NCBI RefSeq assembly: GCF_029893105.1 | Contig: NZ_JARXWG010000013.1 | Span: 41,290 to 105,289 of the forward strand | DNA: 64,000 nt | Reading direction: 5' to 3' | Origin: Parabacteroides sp. PF5-9 | Lineage (GTDB): Bacteria; Bacteroidota; Bacteroidia; Bacteroidales; Tannerellaceae | In this document: positions 61,726 through 64,000 of the stretch, piece after piece | Layout: each line of letters opens with the position of its first letter | How positions within the stretch are numbered: the first letter of the stretch is position 1 | Notes under the pieces: generated by a model | Databases searched by the model: none | Told to the model about the DNA's origin: nothing | What the model saw: the letters and a program-made list of their open reading frames with translations, nothing else | Position numbers and translations under genes: made by a program

Positions 61726-62029
61726 TATTTTCTCTGTTAAAATTAGACCTACCTATTCGATATACCGTTTAATTGGGAAGACAAGCAAGCCGACATAATA
61801 TTTTACAGAATGAAGTTTTTATTTTGAGTGCGAGCAAGACCGATATGAGTTCTTTTATACGCTATTCATTGATTCTTCACTATTATCTACTTACGATAGA
61901 GCGATAAAAAAGACCAAGTAAAGAGCCTGTTTTGCGCCATAGGAGTCACTAAACTTTTTCAATGAACGCTTGCGTGAACCGATAAAAAGTCGTAATATTG
62001 CACCCGATTTCAGAGCCAGTCTCTGATCA
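61726..62029. other. Intergenic region before tRNA
   Basis: This 304-base gap has no ORF of note. TAATATTG near 61993-62000 is a one-mismatch -7 element that could drive the tRNA 30 bases downstream. Confidence 0.4.
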
Positions 62030-62103
62030 GGTCCCATAGCTCAGTTGGTTAGAGCACCTGACTCATAATCAGGGAGTCCTTGGTTCAAGCCCAAGTGGGA
62101 CCA
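62030..62103 (+). tRNA. tRNA with CAU anticodon (probably elongator Met)
   Basis: The 74-base gene folds into a normal cloverleaf. Acceptor GGTCCCA/TGGGACC has seven pairs, the D stem is GCTC/GAGC, the anticodon stem CCTGA/TCAGG has loop CTCATAA (anticodon CAT), and the T stem CTTGG/CCAAG has loop TTCAAGC. The discriminator is A and CCA is not encoded. The non-initiator acceptor and D-arm suggest elongator tRNA-Met; tRNA-Ile2 with the same anticodon (C modified to lysidine) cannot be excluded by sequence. Confidence 0.95.
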
Positions 62104-62117
62104 CTGCCTAGAAATAA

Positions 62118-62149
62118 AGCACTTACAGAAGAATCTGTAGGTGCTTTTT
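62118..62149 (+). terminator. Terminator after the tRNA
   Basis: AGCACTTACAGA and TCTGTAGGTGCT form a 12-bp stem with one mispair (G-T), a 4-base loop and five Ts. Confidence 0.85.
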
Positions 62150-62157
62150 GTTTTGTG

Positions 62158-62179
62158 TTTGCACACAATTTGCACACAA
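62158..62179. repeat. Tandem 11-bp direct repeat after the tRNA (possible att region)
   Basis: TTTGCACACAA occurs twice without a gap (62158-62168 and 62169-62179). It lies just past the tRNA terminator, at the point where GC content falls and unfamiliar genes begin. Tyrosine recombinases often use such tRNA-adjacent sites, but no integrase is in the window. Confidence 0.45.
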
Positions 62180-62182
62180 CGA

Positions 62183-62947
62183 CTAAGACCCTTGACATGA
62201 TTTGCAAAGTCTCATCCTTAACTCTAATAAATATTGTTTGTCTATGATATAATAGTTTTGAGATTTCAAAATATTATTCTCGTTGAAAACTCCAGTGTTT
62301 TTATGGAATGTCTCTTCCTCGTAATTAGAACGCATCAAAAAACATTCTAACTTATCATGAAAAATTCTTCTGTTATATTGAATTTTCAAAGAAAGTGGAT
62401 CCTTGTAGTGCTTAAATACGTCTTTGAATCTATTTTGCTGTTCGAGATAATCTACAAAATATTCAAAACAGTTATTATTATTCATTTCTTGGTACAATTT
62501 GAGAAAAAAAACGCTTTGGTTGATAAAAGACGCTTTCAATTCATCTATACAAAAAAAACGAGTTTCTATATTTTTGAACGAATACTTTGCTTTTATATCT
62601 CGTATTTCGCTTAATGACAGGCCTTTGTTGTTTAAATAGGTAATTGCATAAAAAACAATTGAATTTGCGACTGCATTAGTTATAAATGCCTTTTGGATTG
62701 GAATACGTTTAGACACAAAGATAGAGTCACTTGTTGGAGCAAATCCACAAATTAAAAACTCTTTTATATCTAATGAGTAATTTTTTAGAGCAATGTTGAT
62801 GGGCATACCATTTAGAAGGTTGGCAAACGATTCTTTTGATATATAAACCCAATAAGACTTTTTGTTCTGCACCTCTAAACCACTAATTTTCACAAATTCT
62901 CTGTGATTTATTTCAAAATAACTTATATTGCATTTTTCCCAAAACAC
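62183..62947 (-). CDS. Unknown protein, second gene of a low-GC operon
   Basis: This 254-residue protein matches no family I recognise. It is rich in Asn, Lys, Phe and Tyr, and its DNA is much more AT-rich than the neighbours, consistent with recent transfer. There is no signal peptide or transmembrane helix. A Cys pair CKSC lies near the C-terminus (LCKSCQGS). The start is GTG at 62947, overlapping the stop of the upstream gene by one base (TAGTG), so the two are translationally coupled. The pair lies next to a tRNA and a direct repeat. An accessory function (defence, toxin or regulation) is possible but not shown. Confidence 0.6.
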   Translation of the reverse strand: MFWEKCNISYFEINHREFVKISGLEVQNKKSYWVYISKESFANLLNGMPINIALKNYSLDIKEFLICGFAPTSDSIFVSKRIPIQKAFITNAVANSIVFYAITYLNNKGLSLSEIRDIKAKYSFKNIETRFFCIDELKASFINQSVFFLKLYQEMNNNNCFEYFVDYLEQQNRFKDVFKHYKDPLSLKIQYNRRIFHDKLECFLMRSNYEEETFHKNTGVFNENNILKSQNYYIIDKQYLLELRMRLCKSCQGS

Positions 62948-63525
62948 TATATTTCACTCTTTGCTAACCCAAGCGCATATGCTATAGGATAATTGATATT
63001 AACATATTTAACTGGAATTTCTATTTCTGTATCATGGTATTTTTTTAAAAAGAAAAGGCTCTTACTATCATTCATCATTAGAATTTCATTGTTTAATTCG
63101 TAATTGTCGGCGACCATCACTATTCTAGATACTCTTGGATTTCGATATATATCTTTTAATATGTTAATGTAATGTTCATTACATGTCTCATTTTGATCAG
63201 CAAAAAAGGAACGAATCCTAAAAGAGCCTATCTCTGTTTCCACCTTTACTTGGTTTGAATCAATGAAACAAAAAACATCCTCAGGAATACAATGAGTCAA
63301 AAAGCTACTATTAAGTTTATATGCAAATATCACATCAACAACATGTCCTACTTCTTCAATCCTTGCATTTAATGCAAATTGGTAGAGTAAGTTTTCCAAA
63401 TTGATTTTATCAAAATCTTTAAAAGGATACACCTCCTTATATATATCCAAGGTAAAACAAATTTGTTGATTTAAAAAATCAGTATTTATGAGAATAATTG
63501 TCTCACTCAATAATCCTAAATGCAT
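62947..63525 (-). CDS. Unknown protein, first gene of a low-GC operon
   Basis: This 192-residue protein is not recognised. It is soluble, without signal or membrane segments. Its strand-helix alternation, with hydrophobic strands TIILINTDF, VFCFIDS, RIVMVADN, could reflect an alpha/beta fold. Acidic residues follow two strands (CFIDS, MVADNYEL), but no motif is secure. It is the leading gene of the coupled pair, with a perfect -7 element at 63563-63570. Base composition is strongly AT-rich, unlike the ribosomal or envelope genes in the window. Confidence 0.6.
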   Translation of the reverse strand: MHLGLLSETIILINTDFLNQQICFTLDIYKEVYPFKDFDKINLENLLYQFALNARIEEVGHVVDVIFAYKLNSSFLTHCIPEDVFCFIDSNQVKVETEIGSFRIRSFFADQNETCNEHYINILKDIYRNPRVSRIVMVADNYELNNEILMMNDSKSLFFLKKYHDTEIEIPVKYVNINYPIAYALGLAKSEI

Positions 63526-63562
63526 ATTTATTACTGATAAGATAATGTACAGATAATATTCC

Positions 63563-63570
63563 CAAAGATA
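63563..63570 (-). promoter_or_regulatory. -7 element for the unknown two-gene operon
   Basis: TATCTTTG on the minus strand fits TAnnTTTG, 38 bases before the first ATG. The imported genes therefore use a host-type promoter. Confidence 0.6.
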
Positions 63571-63594
63571 GATTTTTTTAACAAGAAGAGATAA

Positions 63595-63771
63595 TTATAT
63601 CCTAAAATCCTTACTCTTCTTGAATTTCGACTTGAAATACAGGTTCATAGTCTGCTGGAACTCCTTAAATTTCCTCCCAAGTCAATCCAAAATATTCTCC
63701 CCATTAAGACTTAGCTGTAATTTTTTAGAATTATCCGGTTCCTTATTTATTTTCAACTTATATCCTTTACT
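63595..63771 (-). pseudogene. Decayed copy of the gene cut by the right window edge
   Basis: On the minus strand a 59-codon frame, interrupted by one TGA, reads ...LQLSLNGENILD*LGRKFKEFQQTM... and ends KSKDFRI. It aligns with the C-terminus of the next gene (LLLNGISLAQWFRQKYDEF...SRGFKT), with TGA at the place of a conserved Trp. The two ends are about 240 bases apart in tandem. This looks like a gene-end duplication in which one copy has decayed. Confidence 0.55.
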
Positions 63772-63835
63772 TCAAAGTACTGTTCATGCTCCGGTGAGTA
63801 GAATTCGAAAAACTAATTGTTTGATACATAGCGAA

Positions 63836-64000
63836 CTATGTCTTAAAACCTCTGCTTTGACACATTTCGGGCTTCTGTTTGGGCTTAATCCCCATCGCTG
63901 CTCTGAACTCATCGTACTTCTGCCTGAACCATTGGGCAAGACTGATTCCATTAAGTAGTAACCGAAAGCTGCTCGGCGCTCCTGTACCTTTATCAAACCG
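63836..64000 (-). CDS. Unknown protein, C-terminal 54 residues (cut by window edge)
   Basis: The minus-strand frame is open from the window edge to TAG at 63836-63838. The visible end contains GAPSSFRLLLNGISLAQWF and then RQKYDEFRAAMGIKPKQKPE, a basic, helical tail. I do not recognise the family. The more normal GC content compared with the adjacent unknown operon, and a decayed tandem copy just downstream, suggest a mobile-element or accessory gene. The N-terminus lies outside the window. Confidence 0.55.
   Translation of the reverse strand, partial: RFDKGTGAPSSFRLLLNGISLAQWFRQKYDEFRAAMGIKPKQKPEMCQSRGFKT

Noticed and set aside
63784..63996. 70-residue minus-strand ORF at the right edge
   Set aside because: A different minus-strand frame (63836-64000) aligns with a tandem decayed copy and has a more protein-like composition, so this frame is taken as its shadow.

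Overview
The window is from a member of the Bacteroidales (Bacteroidota), probably close to Parabacteroides, Tannerella or Dysgonomonas; the species cannot be fixed from the sequence alone. The evidence is the Bacteroidota promoter signature (TTTG, about 19-20 bases, TAnnTTTG) before many genes, the near absence of Shine-Dalgarno sequences, an frd/sdhCAB-type fumarate reductase, a lipoprotein TamL paired with TamB, SPII-type lipoproteins, a BACON/leucine-rich-repeat lipoprotein and a TonB plug protein. Most of the window is ordinary chromosome. The low-GC end after a tRNA gene (62.1-64 kb) looks like the edge of an integrated element.

Layout. 1-3.6 kb: a leftward sugar operon (split transketolase and an FGGY kinase cut by the window edge), facing ribB and a DeoR regulator. 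3.6-6.5 kb: a hybrid histidine kinase divergent from a small secreted protein that has an exact sigma-54 promoter. 6.8-14 kb: purN, then acpP-fabF-rnc, pfkA, a GH3-family protein, a YrdC/YciO protein and fabI. 14-19.9 kb: mtnA, mgtE with a switch-like leader, and a DUF3137 / PagL-like / LemA cluster. 19.9-23.6 kb: a secreted beta-helix protein and a clostripain-type protease. 23.8-31.8 kb: a TPR histidine kinase, then a sigma-54-driven operon of a MacB-like ABC exporter with its own NtrC-type regulator and kinase. 32.5-40.8 kb: TPR protein, rpmH, PASTA protein-rluD-ddl-acyltransferase, then ornithine aminotransferase and arginase. 40.9-44.4 kb: fumarate reductase. 44.7-51.4 kb: LRR lipoprotein, DUF805 protein, M16 peptidase, TonB plug protein. 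51.5-58.6 kb: tamB-tamL. 58.6-61.7 kb: serpin, menA, ferredoxin. 62.0 kb: tRNA(CAU), then an unknown two-gene operon and a duplicated gene end.

The strongest unexplained signals are non-coding. (1) A family of intergenic arrays, at 6.6, 16.8 and 47.6 kb with a remnant at 44.6 kb, has 18-bp near-palindromic units on an exact 22-bp period. In the four well-preserved units of each array the units differ, outside the outermost bases, only by C-to-G exchanges, and one array is the unit-for-unit reverse complement of another inside flanks that are not inverted. (2) The mgtE leader has two mutually exclusive hairpins, one hiding a strong Shine-Dalgarno, and a 15-codon leader ORF starting Met-Asp-Asp-Val-Pro that ends inside the switch. 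(3) A 15-bp perfect hairpin lies inside the 5' end of rnc. (4) Two sigma-54 promoters have symmetric upstream sites. (5) A roughly 465-bp repeat occurs at 32 kb and 60 kb.
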